The notes beneath the pieces were generated by a model that saw only the letters and a list, made by a program, of their open reading frames with translations, ran no database searches and was not told where the DNA came from. Source: Calvatia gigantea (lineage: Eukaryota > Basidiomycota > Agaricomycetes > Agaricales > Lycoperdaceae). Taken from it: DNA of 64,000 bases. The stretch spans positions 2,976,001-3,040,000 of the forward strand of contig JACAAK010000001.1 of assembly GCA_025093985.1 (NCBI GenBank). Direction: 5' to 3'. Below are positions 45,749 through 60,018 of this stretch, piece after piece (the stretch's first letter is position 1; each line of letters starts with the position of its first letter). A program made the position numbers and the translations under genes.

Positions 45749-46883
45749 ATGACCAACGGTGTCCAAGTCAACGTCTATGATGCTGCTCTTCGTGTTCCAT
45801 CGTCCGTCCTTGACACCCTGCGAGGGAATGAGCCCAACGCAAACTGCGTTCAACCCATCCTCCTAAAGTCTCGCTTCTTTGAGTCTCAGGGCCAAGCACC
45901 ACCTCAGAAGCAAGTATGGGTGGTCTGTTCGTCAAAGGATGGCGACGGTGAAACAACTATCGAGTTCGTGCTTTCTATCACGGAAGGATATATCGACTCG
46001 TATCCCGCTTTTTTTTTCACCACACTTCCCACTCGCCGCCTGACGCACGACTTCCTTCAACATCGGATGGAACAGATGGTTGGGGCCCTCCGACATGCAG
46101 TCCCTGTCGAGCGAGTTTATGCCGTCTATGGTCCTGACATCATTGCCAAGGCTTTCGCCTGGAACTGGACGAACATCACGGGCGTCCAGAACCTCATCGA
46201 GGCACCCTACTATGCGGCCAAGCTCAGTTTTTGCACCAAGGGAACGTTCAAAAACAACACCGTGCCCCTGCGACCCGGCCTTACCTATGAAATCAGGCCT
46301 GCAAACAAGGACGACACCAACGAAACCATGAAATGTTGCCTCGGTTTCGCTGCAGGCTCAGTACGTTTCAAAACCTGTATTTTTCACTAAGGAGACTCAC
46401 TCCCTTCAGGATCCCTATGCTCTTACGGAAGGGGGTGCCTTGAGAGAGGCCAAGTTTTTGATTCATGAAGGCCAAATTTGGATACACCGAATCGGCCAAA
46501 GCGGCAGTTCTCAAAGCGAGATCGCATCGGTCGTGGCGTTCTCTCGGAACAGTGAGACGAATGCTACGATCACCAAAGTCTATACCAACCCCAACTATCG
46601 TAAATTGGGTTGCGCTGAACGATTGGTCCGAAAAGTCTGCGAATTGTGAGTCATGGCATAGCTAATTTCGCCGGCTTTGTGGCGTTAATATGGATCCTGT
46701 AGTTTGCTTCAGACCAAAGCCACTGTGACCTTGTTTGTCGACCACAACAATCCAGCCGCGATCAAAGTTTATAGCCGTGTAGGCTTTGTGGGACTCGACC
46801 CACAAGAAGGCGCCGTCCCAGGCGTCGAGGGCTGGACTGAAATCGGATTTGACAGAACCAGCGTCCGGCTTGGTCATTGGTAG
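45749..46883 (+). CDS. GNAT-family N-acetyltransferase
   Basis: Three exons (45749-46360, 46410-46645, 46703-46883) sum to 1029 nt, 342 residues. The N-terminal half (about 1-180) has no motif I know. The C-terminal half is a GNAT fold: EIASVVAFSRNSETNATITKVYTNPNYRKLGCAERLVRKVCEL (strands and the acetyl-CoA loop, here RKLGCAERL instead of the common Q/RxxGxG/A) and NNPAAIKVYSRVGFV, the typical final motif. It would transfer an acetyl group from acetyl-CoA to an amine; the substrate is unknown. The layout, with a long N-terminal part and a C-terminal GNAT, is common in Agaricomycete proteins. Confidence 0.82.
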
Positions 46884-47230
46884 TTCACCATTGACCAACT
46901 GTTTCAAGTTTGGAATATTTTCCGTTCTTTTTGTGCTTTCAATTTTCTTGTTTCGTATCGAATACTTTCAGTGTTGTATACACATACTGCAGTTCGGAGT
47001 GTATCCCTGTTTCTGATGTAACCATCCTCCAATATACTTGACTATACTTCTACTATTTTTTATGTTGAGGGTCGCACTCCTTGAAAACCATCATCAAATG
47101 AGGTCTATCAAGCTCAAGCTTGGGTGAGCTAAATACAAAACCGGGGTTCACGTCACAAAAGGAGTTACAATGGAGATGTAACACGGCCACCCAGAAACCA
47201 CTGACGTTGTCGTGCATGGGGATTGTCTAG
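46884..47230. other. Short convergent intergenic stretch
   Basis: 3' regions of the acetyltransferase gene and the small membrane protein gene. Nothing else seen. Confidence 0.5.
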
Positions 47231-47641
47231 TTATGAGCTTTTTTCCTTGATAGCGTTTTGTGCAAATTCTGCGAGAGCTTGCTCATTCAATTCCTCCTGA
47301 ATGCGGGAGCGAAACGTGTTGGTTTCCCGACTCGAGACGGGTGTTAAACGTAAACGGACGCACCTGTTTGGAAATCCGAGCTGCCTCCTCACGCCGTGCC
47401 ACATACTTCATCTGCGTTAAGCAATTTCTTCTGAAGTTGTCTATATTAGGTGCGTACCTCTGCCGCCGGGAAGTATCAAGTCAACTGAGGTGCGTCATAG
47501 CGCATAGGGCATGGATGACTAACCTTTTCCCCGAGCCATACGAGCACTGTGGGCTGAATAGCCAATGTACAATCCATACGCGGACAGTGATACCAGCGAC
47601 AGCACGACACCTCTGTGGGCGAGATCAAGAACAGGTAGCAT
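47231..47641 (-). CDS. Small single-pass membrane protein, model unresolved
   Basis: Exon 1 begins MLPVLDLAHRGVVLSLVSLSAYGLYIGYSAHSARMARGK, a short membrane-anchored start like that of small mitochondrial inner-membrane proteins. A second exon reads MKYVARREEAARISKQ, and a third (47231-47296) reads EELNEQALAEFAQNAIKEKSS, stop; the last two join in phase through a GTGCGT...TTCAG intron. Exon 1 ends one base out of phase with exon 2 whichever acceptor I use, so either a splice site is missed or there is one extra base in GGGGAAAAG. A basic, coiled-coil-like tail follows the membrane segment. The function is unknown. Confidence 0.4.
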
Positions 47642-47954
47642 TGGAGGTGAGAGCTTCAAATTTCAATGGTCCATATTTTCGAACCAAGTTCGTTTGCGGG
47701 GCCCACTCTCATGTTTGTCAGTGTTGGATTGAGTGCCTCCTGGCAAACGAGCAAACCTGAAACAAAGTTGGTGAAGCATCGAAACGAAGTTCTAGAGTAC
47801 TGATGGTTGATCTCGTTCCTTTGCAAGACGACTGTTATTGACAGCAGGCCCGCGGATATTGGCATTACATACCGGTTCTTAAGTTTTTATTCCTTTTTTC
47901 AAGTAACCTCTGTTGGATAGCCCACTATTGTTCTTCGGCCCCTCACAAATCTAA
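47642..47954. other. Divergent promoter region
   Basis: About 310 nt between the small membrane protein gene (minus) and the SET-domain gene (plus); no other feature seen. Confidence 0.5.
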
Positions 47955-49903
47955 ATGTCTGCCCAACTACTATCGGATTGGAGCACCCGGAACGGCTTCT
48001 TCATTGACTCTCGGATCTGCATTTGTTACGACGAAATTCGGGGTATTCACGTCGTCTCCAGGGATGCGCCTATCCCTCCCGGTACTACATGTAAGTACAA
48101 TCTATCCCTGTCTCGATTCGCAGTTGCGGACTGAGCGCGATGTGAGTTTCATAGTGGTCCGCATCCCCAAGGATGCCGTTCTCTCTGTCAAGTCTTGTTC
48201 TCTCTCGAAACATATTCCTTTCGAGCTCCATGGCCTTGGTGCCCAACTGGGACTATCATTTGCTCTCTACTTCGAAATGTAAATGCTCTCTATTGACATT
48301 GAATTTCGATCATAGTGCTGACGGCCCTTCAGCCTCAGAGGTGATTCCTCTCGGTGGTCCGGGTACCTGCGATCGCTCCCTCGTGTAGATTTGCCTGTCT
48401 TTTGGGGGTGTGACACCCCGAAGAGACCGAATGGCGTGCTAAATGTCCCTGATCGCGAGAATCCCCTTTTGTGGTTGTACGGAACAAAAGTCCAGAATAT
48501 GTTGGACAAGAGAGACGATAACGATCGAACACTCCTGGTGGGATAATTCTTTTTTTAAAGTGCTGAAACAATTGATCTTGTCTTGTACACAGGACAGCAT
48601 CGACCATTATTATCACGAAGTCGTGGCGCCAACTCTGCGGCGGCCTGACATACAACAACTTTTGGAACATGACTCCGAACTGACCGGTTTTCAGCAAGCA
48701 TATTCAGACGTTTCATCGAGAGCCTTTCTGTTGGACGCCTATCATGGGCTAGCAATGGCACCTGTCGCAGATGCGTGAGTGATTAGGGTCTTCGTTTTCC
48801 ATTCAGGACTCTATACTTTCTCGAATGCTCATGGAGATTCATCCTAGTTTTAACCACGTACTCGAGAATCATGTCCATATTGAGGTGGGTTTCATGTGTT
48901 GAAAAGTTCTTGACCTTTAGTAAAGTTATCTCAGAGTGATTTCTACGTTTGTCCAGGATGTGGTTCACTCACGGAATGCGCACACGACCGTGATGAACAG
49001 GACAACGTACAGCACGTTCAATGGAGGCCAAGAGACTCCGACCTCTATTACGACATGGTAACCGACAGAGAGATCTCGCAACAAGAGGAGGTGTTCAACA
49101 CGTACGGTGCGAAATTGTGCAATGCCCAGCTGTTGGTGCGATACGGCTTCATCCTTGATCCAAATGACAATGACACCGTGGACTTTGATATGGATGAAGT
49201 CCTCTGCTCGCCTCCGTTGTCGCAGGAAGTCAAGGGGATCGCACACTTCGATGATGCAGAGCTCGCCTCACACGTCGACATGTTCATTGCCTCCAATCTG
49301 GTGTTCGCCCACAACCCACCCAACACTGAAGCCCTGCTTTGCATCAATAGTGATGGGAAGATTTCCTGTCAGCTATGGTTACTCCTTGTGGGGTTTGTAA
49401 TTCAAAACAATCACTCGGCAGGTTCCCCAACTGCACTGTGCGGTCGTGGGCTCCGGGAAGCGATCACAACCCAATTATTTTTGGAAAATTTACTACAGGA
49501 AGTCCGACCGAAATCTGTGCAGGACCTGATTGGTGGAAAAGATGCGTCGGCATTACGTTGGGGCCCAGTGCTCCTCGAGGTGGGCCACGCAATTATAAAA
49601 TTGTGCGAGAAGAAGAAGGAATCCATTGGTCTCCCCGGATATACCGACGAAGATCTTGGGGAGATCCTAGATGTTAGTTTCAACCTGGACTCAATGGCAA
49701 GCTTCTGACTGATAGAATCTCATTCCGACCCTGTAGGTATTTCCACAAGGCAAGGAACGGTTACGTCTGGCGCTTTTCATCGCCATATGTGAGCGTTCCA
49801 TAGTGGACAGCTGTAAATTCAACTGGCTTGACTTCATTGACAATATGTAGTCAATGATCATTACGGCGGTGGTGGCCCGCGGTTTCGAGCGTCAGAAGAG
49901 TAG
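47955..49903 (+). CDS. SET-domain lysine methyltransferase, SETD6/RKM-like
   Basis: Eight exons (47955-48090, 48155-48278, 48333-48537, 48593-48774, 48848-48884, 48935-49672, 49737-49788, 49851-49903) sum to 1527 nt, 508 residues. The split SET domain starts at the N-terminus (SDWSTRNGFFIDSRI, GIHVVSRDAPIPPGTTLVRIPKDAVLS). Its middle insertion is typical of the Rubisco-methyltransferase/SETD6/RKM group. The core returns with AMAPVADAFNH and EEVFNTYGAKLCNAQLLVRYGF (NTYG at about 283-286), which bind S-adenosylmethionine. The C-terminal half resembles a Rubis-substrate-binding region (GLREAITTQLFLENLLQEV, KERLRLALFIAI). A role methylating ribosomal or other non-histone proteins is inferred. Confidence 0.87.
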
Positions 49904-50743
49904 TGCCGGGTTTCTTCCCTGCCACTATGGACTAAGAGAAGCCTTCTTGGTTCAACGTTAGTGAATCCCAGTGATCCAAGAAGTTAGGACGCACTGTGAA
50001 CACAAGCGCGTGCACCACTTCCGGCATCGGGCCGGGGCTACAGCAGTGCAGCACTTGTTAACTGGGAGCCACCGCTGTTCATCCGCTGCAAGAGAAATGG
50101 TTATTCATATGGTCGCGTGTGCTTCCGTGGTGTGATCTGGTTGTGGGTCCTTCGGTTAATTTATCAATCGATCAGAGTCGCAGTATAAATGTCTCCATGG
50201 CACCGCCTCTTGCACCAATGCAAACCCAAGAGTAGTGTGGGGGACGACAACGCCCCTTGTAAATAGGTCATTGATATGATGATGTGCATCACGTAGCAGA
50301 TGGTTTTGATATATTACTTCGGTCATCAACCATCTAGGTATATGCCGAAGCGACTCGATGCCACGCCGCCATACTGTGGGTTTCGCCTTGCAGTGGTTTG
50401 CAAACTTGGGGACCTAAGATAGAAACCTGGCGTTCCAAGAGCGTTTCTATAAATTAAATATCCTTCGTTGTACTTTGGTTGGCAGGGAGTGGGGAAGAAA
50501 TCTCTTGTCCTTGTTCCTGCCTTGTCGAGCCTTGTTCTGGGGGTTAGAGACCTTGTGCTATTTATAGAACGGGCCCCGTGATTGGGCACGACTTGTTTGG
50601 GTGTCTCGATTGTTTGTCCACCTGCCATATCGGATCACAGTATAATCGAACAATTGCTGGCTTTCTTGCTCCCACCCGCTCATCAGTCATCGAATCCTTT
50701 CCTCCTCCATAACTTTCCCCCTTCGACCTGTATAACACAGCGG
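49904..50743. other. Upstream region of the PKA-type kinase
   Basis: Presumed long 5' leader and promoter. No supported gene. Confidence 0.5.
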
Positions 50744-52245
<1,502 letters not shown>

Positions 52246-52828
52246 CGCGCTGGTCGCAAAACGGCAGATTTACACCTTGCTTATGATTAAGATATCTACC
52301 CATCGGCGCCATCTGGTTTCCTAGGGGCTGGTTGGGAAGGCCGACCCCTGTCGTATCCGCATTTTAATACCCGAGCATGGACTCACGATGATTGCTACTT
52401 CATGATACGATACCTTGAGAATGTACCATCTCCATCTGTACGAAGTTTAATACTATCTGTACTTGTAATTAGCGGTTGTGGACAAATGGTATCACGAACA
52501 CTACTTTCCGGATACGTCACGGGGTCCCTGTGGATGGTTTGTCCACCGGACCAAACAAAGTGTATCAGACTCCGCAAAATAATGCCTGACCAATCCAACG
52601 TTGCTCACAAACACGCATCTCGACGACAAGATCCACCCTAGCGTCCACAAATTCGCATTCTACGCGCCACCAGCTTTCAAAGTATCCAAGAATCTTCGGA
52701 AACCGTCCAGGAATTACTTTGTGGGATCATCTGTGCCGTTTGCACAGGGTGCAATCTCGCTTATTTACCGGGTCTGAAACGCCTGTGACGCGCACATACG
52801 GGCTCTTTGGTCGCAGGTTTTGGCATAT
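52246..52828. other. Region upstream of SWR1
   Basis: No clear exon. A possible acceptor (GTCGCAG) just before 52818 hints at an upstream non-coding exon of SWR1. Confidence 0.4.
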
Positions 52829-55800
52829 ATGAATGGGGGACATCGTTCAGATAGGAGAGGTTCCCATGTGGGCTCGCTGCCCAAGTCGTTGCGCAGTCTC
52901 GAGAAGGGGAAGATAACTGCCCGCGGAAAAATGAATGGACATCGCGAGTTGGGACCAGAGCGCACGCCGGCTGAAACACTTTTGCAATCTGAAGATGTCG
53001 CCGGAGGGGTCATAGGAAGCGAAAACTCGGCATTGTTGTCGGAGAAGCAGGCGCAGCTGGAGACCATCTTTGCGAGACATGATGATATGGTGCGTGGCGG
53101 CATCTTGAAGGTTTTGTTTACACTCATGAATGCCCTCCATCTAGGTTCGCGAACTGTTCCACATGGATGAGTATGTGCTCATGCTCAAGTATGATCCTCA
53201 AGTTCGTTGTTCAAACCCATATGCCCACACTTTACTGACTGGGTGAAAACGCAGGTTGCCAAGGCAGATAACTCGTCCACTTTCACCAAGGTATGTGATA
53301 TAAATCTCGATGCCAGTATGATGACAAGTAAACAATGCATAGTACAAAACTCCATATGATCTCCTCGAAAAGGTCAGACCGGACGCTGGGCCCTCACGAC
53401 GGACTCGGGGAATGCGCTCAGAGCAACTTTCCATCGTTCCTGGTTTAGCATCCTCTCCTTCGAAGCCCCTATTGGGATCCTCTCCTCGTACTCCGAAGGG
53501 CAAACCTGCTCCTGATGTGATTCAGGAGATTATTTCCACAGCGCGAGCAAAACCTCAAGGCAAAGCAAAGAAGGCCAAACCGGAGAAGCATCAAGACTCC
53601 GAAGAAGTCGGATTTGGATCTTTTGATGGTACTTCCGTTTCTAAAACTGTCTCTAAGAAGCTACCGGAAAAGGGTGGAGGGCGGGCTGCATTATCACCTA
53701 TTGGCGTATCGACTCAACTTATCACGTCTCCACCATCTGGACTCGTAAGACGAATCAGAACAAAAGACTCAGCCCTTGCTGGATCGGTATCGAACGGGAA
53801 GGCGACTAAGAAACTGGGTGCACCTACACTAGAAAAGAACCATGAAACCATATCCGCTGTTCTTGGCCGCAGGAGTAGTCGGTTAAGGGGAGATGTTTCC
53901 GAAGAGCCGCCAGCGAAAAGGGTCAAAATCGCAACAGATGGGCCCATAGGCGAGGTAAGGGTTATGAGATGACCGTCAGTGGATTATTCACTCCTTCAAC
54001 CGCAGGAACTAGCCACAACGGAGACCCTCACACGAGTCTCTAAACTCCTCCCCAAGCTGCCGAATTCACAAGATCCTGTACCTCGAGTCCCATCACCAAA
54101 AGCTGAACTACAAGTTTCGACACCCACACACAAAATCAAGCGTATCAAACTTCTCGTTAGGCGCCCGCCACCTGCCCTCACACACCCTCAACAACGCCCT
54201 CCACTCCCAAAATTTAATTCCTCTCTCGGGGATTTCCTCGCCTCATACCGAACCCTCGGGGACGATCCTGTTGATAACGTCAAGCTTACCCGTCGTGCTT
54301 TGGAGGAGGCTCGAATACGAGAACAAGAAGCTGCTTTTCACCGTCAAGGACGCTTCATTCCAGGTACTGACGTCCTTTTCGGCACTCAACCCAATACCAC
54401 ACCCTATGACCCACCAAAGCGCACTACTCGAGATGCTTGGGATGACATTGTAGAGATTGTTTGTGCCAGGCGAAGCAAGGTTCCCAAGAAGGCGGTAGGG
54501 CAGCAGGTAACAGCTCAGATTGCGAGTAAGGTGCAGGCATATTGGGATACACAGGAAGTTAAGCGGGGCAAAGCGAAGGCACAAGAAGAGAAGAGGTTGA
54601 GAGTCCTTGCAAAAGCGACGGCGAAGATGGTTAATGCCGAATGGAAGAAAGCTGTTCACGTATGTTGATTTAATATACTTTTATCGTTACTCGGTGTTTA
54701 CTTGCCATTGTAGTATGTGCGGGAGCGGAAGAGGCTGAAGCTAGAGGCTGAGGAGAGGAGGCGTGGGCACGAGCACTTGGATGCGATTCTTGATCAGTCC
54801 GGACAGATTTTGGAAACTCAGCACGGTGAGCTGAGGAGAGCAAGGACTCGGTCAATTAGTGGAGATTTGGGGCTGGATTGGGATGAGCAGGGTGACAGCG
54901 AAGAAGATGAGACAGAAGAGGAATCTGGCAATGAAAGCGATGGCGAGGAAGTCAATGAGGCCGGCGGAACCAGTGAAATTATGGAAGGCGATATCAGACA
55001 AGGTGGTCTGTCATCCACTCGGGAACCTTCTGAAGCTAGGGAAGGAGAAGATGGGGAAGAAGATACAACCCACCTTTTACTTGGACCTGCACCAGAAATG
55101 AGGGAAACGACAGTTAGTGGTCAAGGCACCCCGTCGCAGCAGGAACTGAGCGAAGGTGAAACAGGTACGGAGGATGTGACGCCTTATTCGCGTGGCGCCG
55201 TATCGTTCGTACGAGATATCGACGACGCTGAACGAGCAGAATCCCGAACATCACACGTTCAGGCATCGTCTCCCCTTGTGGAACCCAACGAACACTCTTC
55301 ATCTTCCGACCCAGGGTTTTCGGGAGGTCTCGCCAACGCTCCTCTAGCCCAAGGGTTTCCGATCTCCACCGACAGCACAGAAGGGGCTCTTCAGTGTGAG
55401 ACTACCTCAGAAGCGATAACAAGGGCGGAGGCAGCAAGGGGTGATACCATCAATAGTAGTACGCGTGATAGAGCTACAAAAATGGAGGAAGAGGAGGGTG
55501 ATACAACCGTGCAAGCTGAGGAGGAGGAAGAGGAGGAGGAAGCAGGAGTGATGAAGGAAGACAAAGAGTTGGCGGTCCAAGAAGGGACAGCAACAACACA
55601 GGAAAGTATGGCGGCAAGAGGGGATAAGGCACAGGGAGAGGTGGAAGAAGAGGCAGAGGTGACGGAGGCCGAAGCGGACATCCCGCTACTGGATTATTTG
55701 CGGCCCTTCGCTGTTTCACGCGTAGAATGGAACCCCGAAGAGAAGATCAAGCCTCCTTTGCTACTGCGTGGCGTCCTACGGCCGTATCAACACACCGGAT

Positions 55801-58432
55801 TAGAATGGCTTGCGAGCTTGCATCTCAATAACCTCAATGGCATTCTCGCAGATGAGATGGGTTTGGGGTGAGTGTTGAGATATCTAGTTTGGTGCCGACC
55901 TTAACGTTAATCCAGGAAAACTATCCAGACCATTGCTCTGTTAGCTCATTTAGCATGCGACCGGGGAATATGGGGTCCTCATCTCATTGTAAGCACCACC
56001 CGTAAGAAATCTCCGCACTGCAAATCACCTACATGCATCGCAGATTGTCCCTACAAGCGTGCTATTAAACTGGGAGATGGAATTCAAGAAGTTCTTGCCG
56101 GGGTTCACGGTACTGAGTTACCATGGCACAACAAAACGGAGAAAGGAGTTGCGACAGGGTTGGAACGATAAATACCACTTCAATGTTTGTGTCACCTCTT
56201 ATACGCTCGCAAGCCGCGACGCGCATATATTCAAACGCAAGCCCTGGTATTACATGATCCTGGACGAGGCACATATGATCAAGAACTTCAAGTCCCAGAG
56301 ATGGAACACTCTCCTGATGTTCCGCTCCTTTCGTCGCCTGTTGCTTACGGGAACACCATTGCAGAATAACCTTACGGAACTGTGGGCGTTGCTGCAGTTC
56401 TTGATGTCCGGCTCAAATTTTGCGAACCTGAAGGAGTTTGGGGATTGGTTCTCAAGTATGTTATCACCACCTAGTTCGTCCTCTTTTCTCACTGTCTTTT
56501 AGACCCGCTAGAGAAAGCTATTGAGCTGGGAAACGTGCTCGATGACGAGAACATGCAGCGTGTTACGAAGTTGCACACCGTGTTGCGCCCATACCTCCTC
56601 CGTCGGTTAAAGCGTGATGTAGAGAAGGAGCTACCAAGCAAGTTTGAACACCTCGTTCTCTGCCCGTTATCCAAGCGTCAACGATTTCTTTACGACGAGT
56701 TTATGTCCCGTGCTCAGACAAAGGATGACCTACAGTCCGGTGTCTATCACAAGATCGCCAACATCTTGATGCAACTGCGGAAAGTTTGTAATCACCCTGA
56801 CCTCTTCGAGGTCCGCCCTATCGTTACTTCTTTTGCGATGCAAAGATCGGCGATTGCAGATTTCGAGATCAAAGAACTATTGATTAGGAGACAATGGTTG
56901 GAGGCGGAAGACGAAAAGGTCAATCTCGATTTGTTCGGATACCAATTTGTCAGTCAGCAAGACGAACCACTACTCACTGCAGTAGAGACCCGACGATTGT
57001 CTGCCGCTTCCCAATTCCCGAACTCCAGCCATGCCCCAACTACACCACCGCCGAGAGATACACGGACAATTGCTGGATACCGACGATACCAAGCATATTT
57101 ACGCGAGTTGGACAGGGACTCTCGATGGAAACACATAACCTATCTCAATGACCTCAAGTGTTCTCGAGAACCCATCTATTCCTCTGAATTGTTGTCGGCG
57201 GTTAGGCGCATACACAAACCCCTCCTTCCTCTCTCGACAATGGATCCAAAGCATAACTTCATGGATGTGGTACAACCCCTTCATAGAGTTCTACTGTCTT
57301 ATAATGAACGAGCGGATTCAATGATTGAGGAAGTAAATAGGTTCGCTTTCGTCACACCCCCCGCCGTGGCCCTAGATCTACCCCGCCTTGCTTCGAAAGG
57401 ACTTGAGGGCCAGATCATGTGCCAACCACTCGGGTTCGACCAGGTCCTCCACCCCGTTAGTATCAAACTCCAGATTGCATTCCCCGATCCTTCGCTCCTC
57501 CAGTATGACTGTGGCAAACTTCAGGAACTCAAGAAGTTGTTGCAGCAGAAGAAGGCCAGGGGGCATCGCGTGTTGATTTTTACGCAAATGACCCGCATTT
57601 TAGATATCTTGGAGATTTTTTTGAGTTTGCATGGGTATCTATACTTGAGGTTGGATGGGGCCACCAAAATCGAAGACCGACAGTATATAACGGAGAAGTT
57701 CAACGCAGATGCGAGGTTTTTCTGTTTCATTGCTTCCTCACGGTCTGGTGGTGTTGGTATCAAGTGAGTAATTGATAGGTGCATCCGTAAATGACTTCGG
57801 TTGATCCCGTTGTTCTTAGCCTTACCGGAGCAGACACCGTGGTGTTCTACGATAGCGATTTTAACCCGCAAATGGACAAACAGTGCGAAGATCGCGCCCA
57901 TCGCATTGGCCAGATCCGCGACGTCCATATTTACCGTTTCGTGTCACAGCACACCGTCGAAGAAGCCATGCTCCGTAAGGCCAACCAAAAACGCTCTTTG
58001 GATGACATCGTCATACAAAGAGGCGAATTCGACTGGAGGGCCATCTTCGATGATGGAGGGATTGACAAGAGTTCGAGCACCGGGGCTGTGACAGCGTTGA
58101 CGAAGGCTCTCGGCGAGTTTGAGGATGCGGAGGATGCGTACGCAGCTGCTATCGCTGCAAGGGAAGAATATGCTTTAGAGGGAGCCGATAATGCCGACTT
58201 CGGTGTTGAAGGTGGAGAAAATGCCGGAATCGCAAGGAACCAGTTACGAACACCAGGTCGCGGGGACGACACAGGAGATGCTACCGAAGTTGATGTTGGA
58301 CAGATGGAGGCGGGTCCAGAAGAAATGGGTGGAGGCGAAGAGCAAGAGGACGAGGAAGGTGGGGCCGTTGTTGACCATATGCTTGCGGTTGTACAGCGCG
58401 ACTATGATTTCTTCAGGGATTGGCGTCTGTAG
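52829..58432 (+). CDS. SWR1: SWR1 chromatin-remodelling ATPase
   Basis: Ten exons (52829-53089, 53145-53201, 53255-53290, 53343-53954, 54006-54659, 54714-55867, 55916-55988, 56044-56455, 56503-57763, 57820-58432) sum to 5133 nt, 1710 residues, right for Swr1. An HSA domain lies at about 470-570 ([14 protein letters not shown] ... AEWKKAV). A long acidic low-complexity region follows, as in Swr1, where it contacts H2A.Z-H2B. The SNF2 ATPase has [19 protein letters not shown] (about 923), DEAHMIKN (about 1025) and [17 protein letters not shown] large insert precedes the second lobe, with [17 protein letters not shown] and RAHRIGQ near 1535. It swaps H2A-H2B for H2A.Z-H2B in nucleosomes. The start is the first ATG in frame; an upstream exon cannot be excluded. 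INO80 is less likely because of the HSA position and insert. Confidence 0.93.
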
Positions 58433-58816
58433 ATGGTATTGCTTGCCCAGATTATTGCTCTCTTGTGATTTCTTATACCCCCGCCCTTGTGGTCATGTAT
58501 AATTTTAGACATACGTCTTAGTGGCTTCTAATAGTATACATTACTAATTTGAATAATAGGTGTAAAAGGGCTATGATGGTTTAACATAACTACTAGGAGG
58601 CGTGAAGGTACTGTCCAATGATATAAGGCTATGCTATACGTCTTGAAAAATTATGCTACGAGTAATGATGTAATTGCCAAGGATTAGGGGGGTGGTGAAG
58701 AAAAGGCGCGCACCAGTTGTGCTGTATAGAAAAAAACACGGAACCCACATGCAATTGCCCGAAAATGTTGGAGGGCGCAAAGAAACTGTCTAACCCACCA
58801 CCTTGCACAATCACCG
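58433..58816. other. Convergent intergenic stretch
   Basis: 3' ends of SWR1 and of the minus-strand gene; AT-rich, nothing else seen. Confidence 0.5.
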
Positions 58817-60018
58817 CTATTCATGAGGTGAAGGAGGGCTTGGTTTGAGTAGGGCATCAAGAAAGAGGGACAGGTGTTCAAGTTTCGCTTGATAAGAGGC
58901 AAATCGTTCATCAGATTGGGTTGCTGTTTTGGGGAGTGGTGGTTGGTCTTTATTCCTACTCTGAGCAGCCCCGATGCAAGCTTCAGTAAGCCCTAGGAGA
59001 ATGGCGTTTTTGAGAGCCGACAGCCGAGGTAACGTGGGGTCTGGACTAGAAAATGATGCTGTCGGCCCTGCGGCCAATGTTTTGAGCCCACCCTCCGCTT
59101 TTAGAACAGCAGGTGTTGGCGGAGGCGAAAGCTACGAACAAAACAAATTAGCTCCGCTCATTCAATAAAAGGGAACCAGTAGGTGGAGCGGGAGGACCAA
59201 GGAAAGTAAAGTGGGGACGAGCGACCTACCTGGACACGAGGTCCTTGATATGTAGCCACAGGCATGGGGATGGATGCGGGTAGAGATATGGGTGAACAAA
59301 CACAGTCTGATTGATTCAGACGGTTGTGCTGACGCTGGAAGGCCGAAGGTCCTCCTGCAGCAATCGTATTTGGAAGTATGGGAGAGTGTGTTTCGTCCTT
59401 CAAGTTTTCGGGAGATTTCCTGTAACGGGACCACTTGTCTGTAGGGAGCAGTTCAGGTGTGGAGGAGCGAGGTGGTGTCGGCAAGCGCCGAGATTGAGGA
59501 GGCGGGATGTGGGTAGGACTTGCAGGGCTTGGTTCAATCTGGCAAGTACTTGGGAAAGTTTGGGAAGCCGTTTGGCAATGGGATGGAAGGACAACTTCAA
59601 TCGCGTATTGAAGGACAGGCCGAGAAACGTGAAAGAATGATGCCCAAACACCAAGTACTCCTGGACCTGGGTTTGGCGTTGCTTGAATGAGGGTATGCAA
59701 TTTATGAAGGCTCTCTTCTGTGAAGGGCGTCGTTGCTGCCAAAAGACCTTTACTAAGCCGGGTGAAACCACAGTTCGATAAGAAAACGCACGGCTCGTAG
59801 GTGCTAGAGGCGCTATGATTCGTTGCCGTTGGTGGTGGAGTGGTGATGGTGGCTGCCCTTTTATCCGTCGCCGTCTGAACCAATTAGAAACTGACAACAG
59901 CTTTATATCATTATTGCCTTGTGCCCTCTTATCGGGGTTCCCAAGTAAACAGGACTTTTCTTCAAAAAGAAGCGCATATACTAACTTGGACCTGGTCCAA
60001 AAGAGATTTCTGTGTCAT
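58817..60018 (-). CDS. Unrecognised Pro/Ser-rich protein, 330 aa
   Basis: Three exons (59986-60018, 59230-59874, 58817-59131) join in phase to 330 residues. The first exon encodes only MTQKSLLDQVQ and is followed by a 111-nt intron. Residues 40-110 are the most ordered part (EPCVFLSNCGFTRLSKGLLAATTPFTEESLHKLHTLIQATPNPGPGVLGVWASFFHVSRPVLQYAIE). The middle is Pro/Ser/Thr-rich and probably disordered. The C-terminus has a helix-like segment (LSALKNAILLGLTEACIGAAQS, FASYQAKLEHLSLFLDALL). I recognise no family; a nuclear or regulatory protein is possible but unproven. It converges with SWR1. Confidence 0.6.

Noticed and set aside
55474..55719. Leu/Pro-rich frame opposite the acidic region of SWR1
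   Set aside because: It is the reverse complement of GAG/GAA-rich codons.
57299..57928. Minus-strand frames opposite SWR1
   Set aside because: These are shadows of the SWR1 coding sequence.
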